Positions 1 to 8,598 of a DNA stretch of 64,000 nt are shown here, one piece after another. Source of the stretch: Candidatus Omnitrophota bacterium (GTDB lineage Bacteria; Hinthialibacterota; Hinthialibacteria; OLB16); contig JACKFH010000006.1 of assembly GCA_020632575.1 (NCBI GenBank), forward strand, positions 62,001 through 126,000, written 5' to 3'. The notes beneath the pieces are model-generated. The model had not been told where the DNA came from. It worked only from the letters and a program-made list of their open reading frames with translations, and searched no databases. The position numbers were made by a program, and so were the translations under genes. The stretch's first letter is position 1; the number at the start of each line of letters is the position of its first letter.

Positions 1-1556
1 TCACGTTGGGTGTCCATGGCCAAACGACGGTCGGCTTCGGCCTTCTCCTCGGCGTACTTGTCAAGGAAGGCGCGCGCAACTTGGTTGTTTGGCTCGAGCT
101 GGATGGCTCGCTCCCACAATTCATATCCGGAAATGATCCGTCCCTTTTGGACCTCGCTGATTCCCTTTTCGATAAGAAGATTGACTTCGTCGTTCGGGGA
201 TGAAGTGATGTTAACTTGGTTTTGTGGGGCGGGCGCCATCGGAGCGCTATTCTGGGGAATTGGGCTTGGAGCGGTCGCCGAGTCGGCTTGGGCGACTGTG
301 TAGTACGATTCCTCGGAGCCGATCTCTCTTAACTTTTCGGTCGTGCCGGGCGAGTCCTGGAACCACGGGTCCACAGCCTTGGCGGGGGCTGATTCGACTC
401 TTCTCGCCTCTCTTTCGATTGGCGGAGTCTCCATCCCATTTACGGGTCGAATAACTTCGGGTCGATCGGGAGATTGGTAATCGAGATCGAGACTCGCCAC
501 CTTCATCGAATCTTCCATTTTTTGGCATTCCAGATAATACCGCTGCGCCGCCGGATGGTCCGGAACCTTTCCAAGGACCTTCCGAAACATCTGACGCGCC
601 TGAGAGTAGTTGCCGGCGTTGAACATTTGCACGCCTCTGTCGAAATCGGGTGCGATTTCGACGAGCAGGTCGCCGCGATCACCTTGTTTCGCATTCTGCG
701 CATCAACCACTTGGGTGGCGCGTTTGGATTCCAATGCCAACAGACGAGTCTGCGCGTCTTTGGAGTTCGGGAACAGACGAAGCACCTCGCGATACAGGTT
801 CGCGGCTTTTTCCGTATCCCCCGCTTGCTCCGCGACAAAGCCCTCGGAAAACAATTCAGCCGCCTTCTCCAAGGCGACATCCTCTTGCATGGAAGCGTCG
901 TCGCTCGTCTCCTCTGGAAGCAGCAACTCCCCGAGGTTGTTCGAGGAGGGCTCATTCATCGCGACCAGCTGCGGGCGTGAACTCGAACGCGTTCCGCTGG
1001 CGGCCGACCGAGCTTCTTCCAGTCCTCGTCGCGCCTGGACATTCGTGGGGTCAATGCTCAAGACCTGCTGGAAAGAAGTCTCGCTCGAGGCGTAATCGCC
1101 CCTCTTGAGCGCGGCGATTCCTTGAGCGAGAAGATTGTTCGTTCCCTCATCGATTTGGGTGAGACGGGCATCTCTTTCGCGAGCGCTCATCGAGGCGCGC
1201 CCTTCGGCTTCCTCGATCATTCTCGCAGCCATTTTGGCGTTTTCGAGTTGTTTGCGGAGGTTGGAGGCAATGCTGGAATGCACGGGAGATTGCTCCCAAA
1301 CGGAGATGGCCGAATCCGCCTTGGGAAACTCGCCGCGCTTGATCAGGTTCTCGATCTCTTGGATCGGCAGTCGTCCCCCAGGGGTCGCCTGGGTGTGAAC
1401 CGCGCCGACAGACGTCGCGCTTTCAGCAAGCACGGCGGGAACCGGGAGCGCTCCTATCAGAATTGTTGAAAGAGTGATAATTGTCCCTACAACCCCGAAT
1501 ACCCCGTTTCGATTCCTCGCGGTTGCGGCACAGACCCTGCCCATGCGGCTGTGCAT
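1..1556 (-). CDS. TPR-repeat membrane-anchored protein (partial, runs off window start)
   Basis: The reading frame is open from an ATG at 1556 to the window edge, giving about 518 residues with no stop, so the C-terminus lies outside. A GGAGG sits about 9 nt before the ATG. A hydrophobic stretch around residues 20-40 follows a basic N-terminus, suggesting a signal peptide or anchor. The rest is alpha-helical with several TPR-like units (for example around LKRGDYASSETSFQQVL, FNAGNYSQARQMFRKVL and ISGYELWERAIQLEPN), separated by a Ser/Pro-rich linker. It is the last visible gene of the minus-strand pilus-like cluster that starts near 7.4 kb. A secretin could follow outside the window, but this is inference. 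The exact family is not recognised. Confidence 0.8.
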   Translation of the reverse strand, partial: MHSRMGRVCAATARNRNGVFGVVGTIITLSTILIGALPVPAVLAESATSVGAVHTQATPGGRLPIQEIENLIKRGEFPKADSAISVWEQSPVHSSIASNLRKQLENAKMAARMIEEAEGRASMSARERDARLTQIDEGTNNLLAQGIAALKRGDYASSETSFQQVLSIDPTNVQARRGLEEARSAASGTRSSSRPQLVAMNEPSSNNLGELLLPEETSDDASMQEDVALEKAAELFSEGFVAEQAGDTEKAANLYREVLRLFPNSKDAQTRLLALESKRATQVVDAQNAKQGDRGDLLVEIAPDFDRGVQMFNAGNYSQARQMFRKVLGKVPDHPAAQRYYLECQKMEDSMKVASLDLDYQSPDRPEVIRPVNGMETPPIEREARRVESAPAKAVDPWFQDSPGTTEKLREIGSEESYYTVAQADSATAPSPIPQNSAPMAPAPQNQVNITSSPNDEVNLLIEKGISEVQKGRIISGYELWERAIQLEPNNQVARAFLDKYAEEKAEADRRLAMDTQR

Positions 1557-2016
1557 CAAGTAAATCCTCCGATTATGGCGTAGATACGACGTCGACATTC
1601 GGCCTCATTAGAGGGATGCGTGAGCAATGAAACCACATCCCCTTCTCTACCAAGTCTAGTTATCGTTGAGACTTAGCGCCAACTTAAGCCTTTTTATCGG
1701 CGTCTCGCTCTGCTGTTTTGAGGGTCAACATTCTCGACCCAAAATTTTCTTGGAGAATCCAAGAATTCCCATTTGTTTAACCCGCGCCCTTGAGCGCTTG
1801 AGCAATTTAAAACCTAACCTCTCCCCGACTTTCCGCCAACGTCGAGAACACGATTCTAGCGACCCAAGATAGCGGTTGACAACCTAGTTCGGTTCCCGAG
1901 ACGCCAATGCTACACGAAACGGGCTTGAAACGGAATCGGTCGGGGCTCCACCCCACCCGACCCTGAAATGAATTCGTTTCAGGCGCCGTCTCCTCGCTTT
2001 CTCAGTCGCCTCCGTT
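1557..2016. other. 460-bp intergenic region in pilus-like cluster
   Basis: No convincing coding frame is seen here. Just downstream of the minus-strand stop at 2017 there is a hairpin (stem GGTCGGG/CCCGACC, 1938-1944 with 1956-1962) and an imperfect palindrome around an EcoRI site (1965-1982). Neither has a T-run, so a classical terminator is not clear. The side nearest 1556 presumably carries the leader of the TPR gene; I see no strong -35/-10 pair. Confidence 0.4.
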
Positions 2017-3522
2017 TCAGCGTTGAAGACTACTGATCCGAGCGTTCAATCGTTTAATCAGGTTCCTTAGCTCGTTATACTCGCTGCGCAGTTCCCCATA
2101 CCCGGGAACGCGTCGTATATCTTTCGTTCGCCCTTGAATTCCTTGAACTTCCGCCATTCTGTCGTTAATCGTCGAGAGAGTGTCCTGAGGAACTCGGCCA
2201 CCCGAAATGTCTTCCTCCGCCTTATCGATCAGGGAGCGCACTTCTCGTAGTTTTTCGCGCATGTCCCGCACGGCGTCGCTCGCCTCGAGCTTGGAAAGGT
2301 TCGATTCCCATCTCCGTCGCTCGCGGGCGATGTCACCATCCGAGATCTTCAACACTTCCAGAATATCGTACAACCTCAGGATCTCCCGAATCCCCTCCAC
2401 ATCTCTGCCAGTCGCCTCGTCAGTGGCGAGTCGGGCGATCTCCTGTCGGACTCGTTTGACAATTTGGTCCTTGTTTTGGTCAAGATTGGCCTTCAGCTCA
2501 TTCAACCGGTCAATCTGGCTCTGCGTCAGATAATCGCTGTTCCGCTCTTCCAATATCCTGTCGAATTGAGTCAAGGATTGAATGGCTTGCGACACCTGCT
2601 CCGGCTCCGAATCGGCGGTAATCGCGCTAACACGTCTGACCACGTCCTCATAACGCTGAAGAACAAGAGTCTTGTTGAGATTCTCTCGGGATTGCAGGAG
2701 TCGTTCATGCGTGTCCTCTAGCGAGGTGATCTGACCCTGCGTCACATCCGTCCCTTCGAGACAGGATTGATTTTGTCCCGCCTCTTGGATGCTTCTTTCG
2801 ATCAAGGTGATTGTCGAGTCCAAAGACTCGATCGACTGAAGCAAATCGCCTCCGGTTTGACCCGCCGACTGCAGAGCCGCTTCCCCCTGTTTGGCCGCCT
2901 CGGAAATGGACCGGCTGAGTTCCGCGCATTTGTGGTTCTGCAGCAGGTTGACCGGCGGAGTCGGCCACTCCAACAACTTCCCTTGGGGATCGTCCTTCAC
3001 ATACTCTTCAAGTTTCTTGATCGCGAGCGGAATATTCCCATTTTTGACCGCGTCCTGATACTCCTCCCGAAGTGTGGTCAACCTTTTGATTAACTGGCTA
3101 AAATTGGCTGCTGGAGTGAAAACCGGGTGATAGGAAACCGGGCCGATTTCAGACTTGGGAACAGGAGTGAAATCGATATTTCCCGTGACGATGTCCCCGC
3201 CTTGCTCAGCCCCTCCAGGGGCGCCTCCCGGAACCCCTCCCGGCATACCGCCAGGTGCGCCACCCGGCATCCCCCCAGGCATCCCCCCCGGCATGCCTGG
3301 TCCTCCTGGAAGACCGCCACCGGGCATCCCCCCCCCGGGAACGTTCACTGGAGTCCGAACCTGATCCCCGTATTGGCCGATCCAGATGGATTCGGGCGAT
3401 TGCCCGTCAATGGCCTGTGAGGTTTGCATGGCGATTAATATCGCCACACCGATCAGCACCATGATCACATAGTCGCGCACTTGCGAGAAACGTTGCACCA
3501 ACTTCGCCAATAGTTGTTTCAT
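2017..3522 (-). CDS. membrane-anchored coiled-coil protein with MPGG repeat tract
   Basis: 501 aa. Residues about 18-36 form a single N-terminal membrane helix (VIMVLIGVAILIAM). Residues about 63-106 are a low-complexity tract of GGMP/GGAP units, probably a flexible linker. Residues about 140-500 are almost entirely alpha-helical and charged, with long coiled-coil stretches. The gene lies 43 bp downstream of the PilM-PilN fusion on the same strand, where pilO/pilP genes normally sit. A PilO/PilP-like periplasmic alignment role is therefore plausible, but no PilO or PilP signature is visible. It could be a lineage-specific assembly component. Function remains unknown. Confidence 0.8.
   Translation of the reverse strand: MKQLLAKLVQRFSQVRDYVIMVLIGVAILIAMQTSQAIDGQSPESIWIGQYGDQVRTPVNVPGGGMPGGGLPGGPGMPGGMPGGMPGGAPGGMPGGVPGGAPGGAEQGGDIVTGNIDFTPVPKSEIGPVSYHPVFTPAANFSQLIKRLTTLREEYQDAVKNGNIPLAIKKLEEYVKDDPQGKLLEWPTPPVNLLQNHKCAELSRSISEAAKQGEAALQSAGQTGGDLLQSIESLDSTITLIERSIQEAGQNQSCLEGTDVTQGQITSLEDTHERLLQSRENLNKTLVLQRYEDVVRRVSAITADSEPEQVSQAIQSLTQFDRILEERNSDYLTQSQIDRLNELKANLDQNKDQIVKRVRQEIARLATDEATGRDVEGIREILRLYDILEVLKISDGDIARERRRWESNLSKLEASDAVRDMREKLREVRSLIDKAEEDISGGRVPQDTLSTINDRMAEVQGIQGRTKDIRRVPGYGELRSEYNELRNLIKRLNARISSLQR
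3205..3333 (-). repeat. tandem GGMPGG-coding tract
   Basis: This stretch encodes about ten degenerate copies of a four-residue Pro-Gly-Gly-Met/Ala unit inside the preceding coiled-coil protein. On the plus strand it appears as repeated cccggcat/cccaggc words. Such tracts are prone to slippage, so the copy number may vary between strains or assemblies. Confidence 0.75.
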
Positions 3523-3565
3523 GATGATTTCGACTCCCGATCTCGGATCGCTCGTAGGGGCCCGA

Positions 3566-5572
3566 TCATCCGCCCTGAACCGGGGGGATCAATGTCAAGT
3601 CGCTGACCTCCATCTCGGCCTTGAGGAGGGCTTTCGCCTCCTGAGGCCCGATTTTGTAGGAACCGACCTCTTCTCTTCGGCTGGTTTGAAACCTGATTTC
3701 GTAGTTCTCTTCCTCATACCCCAAAGCGGCGTCCCCCACCGCGCCGAGGATGTTCATCACCAGCACGGCTCTTTCGGCCTCGTTGACCGGATCCGGCGCC
3801 TCGACACCCAGGAGAAACTTCTGCTTGCTGCCTTTTGGAGTGCTGTGGTCTTGAAAATAGACCTGGTAAACCTCCACTCCTCGGTTCGAAAGTTTCTCCC
3901 GGAGAACCGATTGCTCGGGGGAGGGGTCTTTTTCAATGCCCGCGGAAACCTTGAACTCCACCGTATTATCCGATCTCAAATCCTGTGAGGTGATGTTCGG
4001 AACCAGCAAGTGTTCGGCGGAATCCATTTGCTCTTTGAACGGCCCCAGGGTTTTGATATCCGTCCCCATTACCGTCATCGTCAGGTTCGTCGTGTCCGCG
4101 TCGACCCGAGTCAACCAAGTCTCACCCAAGGGGACATTGCTGGCCACATCCGCGAGAGTTTCAGAAATGACTCCCCGAGTCCTGTCGATTTCATTGAACA
4201 GCGCGAATCGGTCTTCCAGCAAGCGTGTGTTGTCCATGTATGTGCCGATTTGAGTCGCGATATCGTTCTTGGGACCGGCGCCGTCGGTCGGCCGCGCCAA
4301 GTGACGATCCAACTCCTGACGCGCTTGTTCGTAAAGCTCGATATTGGCTCGTACCGCTGAGATCGAAAGGAAGACAAAACATCCCAGCAGGATGCCCTCG
4401 ACCAATAACCAAGTACGCCGCTTTTCGAATTCTTTCTTGCGAACGATATAGGACGGCAGGAAATTCATCCGGAGGGGAACGTCGCCGATGTTCTTCTGGC
4501 ACTGCCCCACCAGAACGCCTGTGGTCTGGGCGAGAGGCTCAGAATCCAACTCGGAAACATTGACAAGCGTGTCCTGAAAAACGTCCGCCACTTCGCAAGG
4601 CGTCCCCAACCGTTGCTCAAGGTATTCCGCGATTCCGGGACACTGGGAGGTTCCCCCGGTCAGCAGCACCTTCTCCACTGGCTCGCCATCCGGTTGGGAA
4701 ACATAGAAGTCGAGGGTCCTGCGAATCTCGTTAGAGATCGCGTCAAAGGATTTGGAAAGAAACACCTTCACACGCGCGGATTGGTCATCCTCCCCGTACG
4801 CTAGCGGATCGGTCTGACGGTCGATCGAGGGGTCGATTTCACCCACAGTCACTTTCAATTCCTCGGCTTCGTCCCACTCGACACCGAGCTGGTCCGCGAG
4901 AGCCTTGGTGAGATGATCGCCAGCCTGAGGAGCACTGCGAATAAACTCGACATGGCTTTCCCGACAGACCACGATGTCGGTGGTCGAGGCGCCGATATCG
5001 ACAAAAGCGACCACTTCCTCGTCCGCCGCTTTCAATTGAGGGTAAAAACAATTGAAAAGACTCAGAGTCGTCACATCGATCGTGTCCGGCACCAATCCGG
5101 CCGATTTGAGCATCGCGCAGTACTGATCGACGATATTCTTTCGGATGGCGACCAGGGTGACCGCCAATTCGGGACCCGCCGTGTCGAAAACATGAGAATC
5201 GAGGATGATATCCTCGAGGGGGAATGGAATCTGTTGACGGGCCTCGTACTGAATCAGTCGATCCAGACGATCCCCGGACACTTTCGGTATCCGCAATTGG
5301 CGAACAAAACTCGCTCGACCGGGAATCGCGAAGGAAACTTGCTTGGCGGAAAGGCCGTGTCTTTTAAGGACTTCCTGAAGCAACACGCCACTGCGCTCGA
5401 TCACCTCCTCGGGAGATGCCGAGGGGTCGAGACCGGTCTTGACGGTGTAGACGGATTGAATCTTCGCCGATTTCCCCTTGACTCCAAGGGTTCCAACACC
5501 AACTTTTAGCGTGTGGCGACCCGGATCGATGACGACTAGCGAGGTGGATCCGAAACCGATCGACAAAGCCAT
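3566..5572 (-). CDS. PilM-PilN-type fusion protein of type IV pilus / type II secretion assembly
   Basis: 668 aa. Residues 1-360 match the actin-like ATPase PilM: a conserved LIQYEARQQIPFP segment near 106-118, phosphate-binding VDIGASTTDI at 191-200, and LLTGGTS at 303-309. Residues 368-373 read RMNFLP, the typical start of PilN, followed by a membrane helix at about 388-408 and a periplasmic coiled coil. Residues about 460-668 look like the ferredoxin-like periplasmic region of PilN/PilO. In classical systems pilM and pilN are separate genes and the PilN N-terminus binds PilM, so here the partners are joined in one chain. It sits in a minus-strand cluster with cohesin-domain and coiled-coil proteins. 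The ATG at 5572 has a GGGAGA 11-15 nt upstream. Confidence 0.88.
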   Translation of the reverse strand: MALSIGFGSTSLVVIDPGRHTLKVGVGTLGVKGKSAKIQSVYTVKTGLDPSASPEEVIERSGVLLQEVLKRHGLSAKQVSFAIPGRASFVRQLRIPKVSGDRLDRLIQYEARQQIPFPLEDIILDSHVFDTAGPELAVTLVAIRKNIVDQYCAMLKSAGLVPDTIDVTTLSLFNCFYPQLKAADEEVVAFVDIGASTTDIVVCRESHVEFIRSAPQAGDHLTKALADQLGVEWDEAEELKVTVGEIDPSIDRQTDPLAYGEDDQSARVKVFLSKSFDAISNEIRRTLDFYVSQPDGEPVEKVLLTGGTSQCPGIAEYLEQRLGTPCEVADVFQDTLVNVSELDSEPLAQTTGVLVGQCQKNIGDVPLRMNFLPSYIVRKKEFEKRRTWLLVEGILLGCFVFLSISAVRANIELYEQARQELDRHLARPTDGAGPKNDIATQIGTYMDNTRLLEDRFALFNEIDRTRGVISETLADVASNVPLGETWLTRVDADTTNLTMTVMGTDIKTLGPFKEQMDSAEHLLVPNITSQDLRSDNTVEFKVSAGIEKDPSPEQSVLREKLSNRGVEVYQVYFQDHSTPKGSKQKFLLGVEAPDPVNEAERAVLVMNILGAVGDAALGYEEENYEIRFQTSRREEVGSYKIGPQEAKALLKAEMEVSDLTLIPPVQGG

Positions 5573-5616
5573 ATCTCAAATTTCTCCCAACCGGAACAGT
5601 GACTTTAATTGGTACA

Positions 5617-5646
5617 ATACTAGACCCGTGACACGCGCCCTGTGAA
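5617..5646 (-). promoter_or_regulatory. possible sigma70-type promoter before pilMN fusion
   Basis: On the minus strand, TTCACA and TAGTAT are separated by 18 bp, about 45 nt upstream of the ATG at 5572. The -35 match is weak. A TTGACA at 5663-5668 lacks a correctly spaced -10. This is a tentative call. Confidence 0.3.
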
Positions 5647-5693
5647 GATTGTATCAAAATATTTGTCAAGTGACCCAACGGATCATGGGGGAA

Positions 5694-7418
5694 TCAGCGG
5701 ACGGGGTCAATATCCGCCGAAAGATAATCTCTCCTAGGTACGATTGAGACGGTGGAGCCAATGGTTCCGTCCCGGGGAAACTCGGTGTCTCCCAGCACAT
5801 CGGACCGCCGGTAACTCAGACGTGTCCCACTTTTCGAGGCCGGGGAGGGGTCCATGTGAAAATACACCGGCGTCTCCGCGGTTGTTTTTAGACCCTTGAA
5901 TCGAATGGTCGCGATTGTCCCCTCTTTTTCGAACGCCTGACGAAACACCCCGTTTTCGTAAAGAATTCGCCCTTCATCCTGACGGACCAAATTTTGTCGC
6001 ATCCAGTCAAAAGGAAAACGAGTATGGTAAGGACCATCCAGAATGTTCGTTCCGATCGAAACCCAATTCCCCTCGTCTTGGTCCACGACTTCCAGGAATC
6101 GAGGGTCGAAACGGATGTCGAGGCGGATCTGATCCCAGGGAACCTGTTCCGGGTTCACCACCCGGACATTTAGGTCGAATTCCTTCCCCTCCTCGACCGC
6201 GGCGGCGGGGGGGTCCAACACAATCAGTGTCTTGAGTTCACCCTCGGGAACAGTGGTCTTCCTTTCGATCATCTCCTCCTTATCCAAAGCCTGCACGGTC
6301 ACCCCGCCGCTAATAACACCATCCTTGGAGTCGGTGGAGTCCCCCAACACATTCCTAAAGACCATTGGGCCGCCTTCCTCCGATTCCAAGAGACCCACAT
6401 AGGTCATCTCCTCGGGCCAAGTCCATTCCTGATCCGACTGGATCGGAGGAGCCAACACCTCTGGCCATTCCGCGAAAAGAAATTGAATCGGCGAACGATC
6501 GGTTGGCGAAAGAACTCGGAATTTCATGGAAAGCACAAAACCTTGACCGGTTTCGGTCTCCCCGGAGGCGGATCGGGCACGGTAATAAATCATGCCGTTC
6601 TCCGTATCCGCACGATTCAGGTAGAAGAGATCCTCACCTCGATCCCGAACGAAGTCGAAGGACTCCAGTGTCTTTTCGGACAGGTCGTACGAGGAATGAA
6701 CTCCCGCGGTCCCACCGGGGGCGTCAATGAATTCGAGCACATCCGGATCGTACGAGAGCGCGAACGAAAGGACGTTGAACTCCTTTTCGAGCGGGTTGTC
6801 GAGCCAAACATGAACCGGAACAATCTCATCCACCGCGACCTTCTGCTGAAGCGGAGCCAACCGTAAAACGAGATCCCCCTGTAATGGGACGCCAACAGCC
6901 GCCTCTCCTTCCTTGCCTTGTCCGGGCGGAGTCTGACCGGGTGGCAGCGGCTTCGCTCCGGGAGGAAGCGCTCGACGGACCCCTGGAACGCCCGGTTGCG
7001 GAACCGCGGCGGGAGGTTGTTGGGGGCGTGGCGCGGGAGCGGGAGGCTCCTGCGGCTCCTGTTCTTGCTGGGAGGGCGCCTGTTGTTGGTTTTGATAATC
7101 CGGTGGGGGGGGAGGTTGATTGTAATCGTCCTCGTACCGTGTGGACCGACGGCTGTCGCGAGACCGACGGCTCCGGAAAACGGATTCGTCGCGACCAGCG
7201 CCAAACCCCTGACACCACGCTGTCTCCTCGTGTCCGCCTCCGAAGAAGGGGATGTCTTCGCCGGGAGCAAATATGAAAAGCGCCGCCAAGGCGCACTTCG
7301 CCGCAGCACCGATGCGCACGCACGTGCGTGCGTCCCTCGGCGACACGAATAGCGCGCGAATGGATTTGAGATTTGAGAAATACAAGATCACTGACCCCAC
7401 CTTTCTTTGCAGGGGCAT
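5694..7418 (-). CDS. secreted/anchored protein with two cohesin-like domains
   Basis: 574 aa. A hydrophobic stretch near residues 38-53 (AAAKCALAALFIFAP) looks like a membrane anchor or signal. Residues about 100-180 are a Pro/Gln-rich linker. Two beta-rich modules follow, about 185-370 and 400-560, each with a cohesin-type signature (LSFALSYDPDVLEFID and RLDIRFDPRFLEVVD). Cohesin-like modules are known at the ends of some GspD/PilQ-related proteins and in cell-surface assemblies. It is the first gene of the minus-strand group leading into the PilM-PilN fusion 121 bp downstream, so a role in the same envelope machine is likely. The start is uncertain: the ATG at 7418 has a poor Shine-Dalgarno, while a GTG at 7391 follows AGGTGGGG. 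Confidence 0.72.
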   Translation of the reverse strand: MPLQRKVGSVILYFSNLKSIRALFVSPRDARTCVRIGAAAKCALAALFIFAPGEDIPFFGGGHEETAWCQGFGAGRDESVFRSRRSRDSRRSTRYEDDYNQPPPPPDYQNQQQAPSQQEQEPQEPPAPAPRPQQPPAAVPQPGVPGVRRALPPGAKPLPPGQTPPGQGKEGEAAVGVPLQGDLVLRLAPLQQKVAVDEIVPVHVWLDNPLEKEFNVLSFALSYDPDVLEFIDAPGGTAGVHSSYDLSEKTLESFDFVRDRGEDLFYLNRADTENGMIYYRARSASGETETGQGFVLSMKFRVLSPTDRSPIQFLFAEWPEVLAPPIQSDQEWTWPEEMTYVGLLESEEGGPMVFRNVLGDSTDSKDGVISGGVTVQALDKEEMIERKTTVPEGELKTLIVLDPPAAAVEEGKEFDLNVRVVNPEQVPWDQIRLDIRFDPRFLEVVDQDEGNWVSIGTNILDGPYHTRFPFDWMRQNLVRQDEGRILYENGVFRQAFEKEGTIATIRFKGLKTTAETPVYFHMDPSPASKSGTRLSYRRSDVLGDTEFPRDGTIGSTVSIVPRRDYLSADIDPVR

Positions 7419-7530
7419 CCGGCTTCACTGTCACCGCCACTCGAATCTGAAGACCGGATTGAAAGGTTGAGGATTCTCCCCCGACTTCGCTCGATAACAC
7501 CGGGCTCAATCAATGTCATCGGCAGAAGTA

Positions 7531-8589
7531 TTATTCGCGCTTTAGACGATATTTGTCAATCTTACGATCCAGAGTCGGTCGAGATATCCCCAGAATTCTC
7601 GAAGCCTGAGTCTTATTCCAGTTGAGGTGGTCGAGAACCCTCTTAAGATGACGCGCCTCGAGCTCATCGAGCGAAATCATTTCGACCGCCCCGTCGCCTC
7701 CTCTACGCCCCCCCTCGCTCGAGCCGAAACCGGAATCGGTGAACGTCGTGTTGGGCAAATGTTCCACCCACACGGTCGAGCCATCGGCCATCAAGACCGC
7801 GTGATGAATGACATGCTCCAACTCGCGGACATTCCCCGGCCAAGCGTGGCGCTTAAGAACCTGGAGCGCCGCCGGTGAGATGGTTCGCACTTTCTTGTCG
7901 TACTGACGGTTGAAGACCCCAATGAAGAGTTCGATCAATGGCTCCAAATCCTCCAACCTTTCGCGAAGCGGAGGAATTCGAATGCTCACCTCGTTCAAAC
8001 GGTAAAAGAGGTCCTGTCGGAAATCGCCCTTGGCCACGAGATCCGATAGATTTCGATTGGTCGCGCAAACCACTCGGATATCCACCGGGATGTCCTGGTT
8101 GCTACCGATGCGTTGGATAGTCTTTTCCTGAAGTGCTCGGAGAATCTTGGCTTGGGACTGAAGCGCCATGTCCCCGATTTCGTCCAAGAAAATTGTCCCG
8201 CCGGAAGCGGATTCGAATTTCCCCTCACGAGTCGACACCGCCCCCGTGAAGGCCCCCTTCTCATGGCCGAATAACTCGGACTCAAGTAGGGCGCTCGGCA
8301 CCGCCGCGCAATTCACCGCCACAAAGGGCCCCTCGGCTCTTCGACTCGACAGATGAATTCCCCTCGCGAAGAGTTCTTTACCCGTCCCGCTCTCCCCCGT
8401 GATCAATACTACCGCTCGGCTCGGAGCAACCTTTTCCGCCAGAGAAATCAACTCATGCATCGAGTCGCTTCGATGTACTATCCGGTCGAGCCCAAATCTT
8501 TCGCCGTCCATTTTGTCCCGCTCCGCACTCTTGCCGTTTTCCAAGTGAATCGGCATACTGGTGATGGAGATTCGAGGGGAGTGTATCAT
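7531..8589 (-). CDS. sigma54-dependent transcriptional activator without receiver domain
   Basis: Up to 352 aa. An AAA+ sigma54-interaction domain fills most of the chain: Walker A GESGTGKE near residues 65-72, the sigma54-contacting GAFTGA loop at 112-117, Walker B FLDEIGD and an R-finger region (FRQDLFYRLN). A Fis-type helix-turn-helix ends the protein (KTQASRILGISRPTLDRK). There is no phosphoacceptor receiver or recognisable sensor domain, so activity must be set by amount or by a partner, as with PspF. The first ATG (8589) lies only 9 bp from the divergent dacB start; the ATG at 8511 has a better GGAGCGGG upstream and may be the true start. It lies 112 bp upstream of the pilus-like cluster, which makes that cluster a possible target. 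Confidence 0.88.
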   Translation of the reverse strand: MIHSPRISITSMPIHLENGKSAERDKMDGERFGLDRIVHRSDSMHELISLAEKVAPSRAVVLITGESGTGKELFARGIHLSSRRAEGPFVAVNCAAVPSALLESELFGHEKGAFTGAVSTREGKFESASGGTIFLDEIGDMALQSQAKILRALQEKTIQRIGSNQDIPVDIRVVCATNRNLSDLVAKGDFRQDLFYRLNEVSIRIPPLRERLEDLEPLIELFIGVFNRQYDKKVRTISPAALQVLKRHAWPGNVRELEHVIHHAVLMADGSTVWVEHLPNTTFTDSGFGSSEGGRRGGDGAVEMISLDELEARHLKRVLDHLNWNKTQASRILGISRPTLDRKIDKYRLKRE

Positions 8590-8598
8590 TTCTTTTCA

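Noticed and set aside
1936..1982. Terminator after the MPGG coiled-coil gene
   Set aside because: A hairpin and a palindrome are present, but no T-run follows on the minus strand, so a rho-independent terminator is not supported.
3127..3464. Plus-strand Pro/Gly-repeat frames opposite the MPGG tract
   Set aside because: The repeats arise from the complementary strand of the real PGGM tract; coding on the minus strand is supported by the flanking membrane helix and coiled coil.
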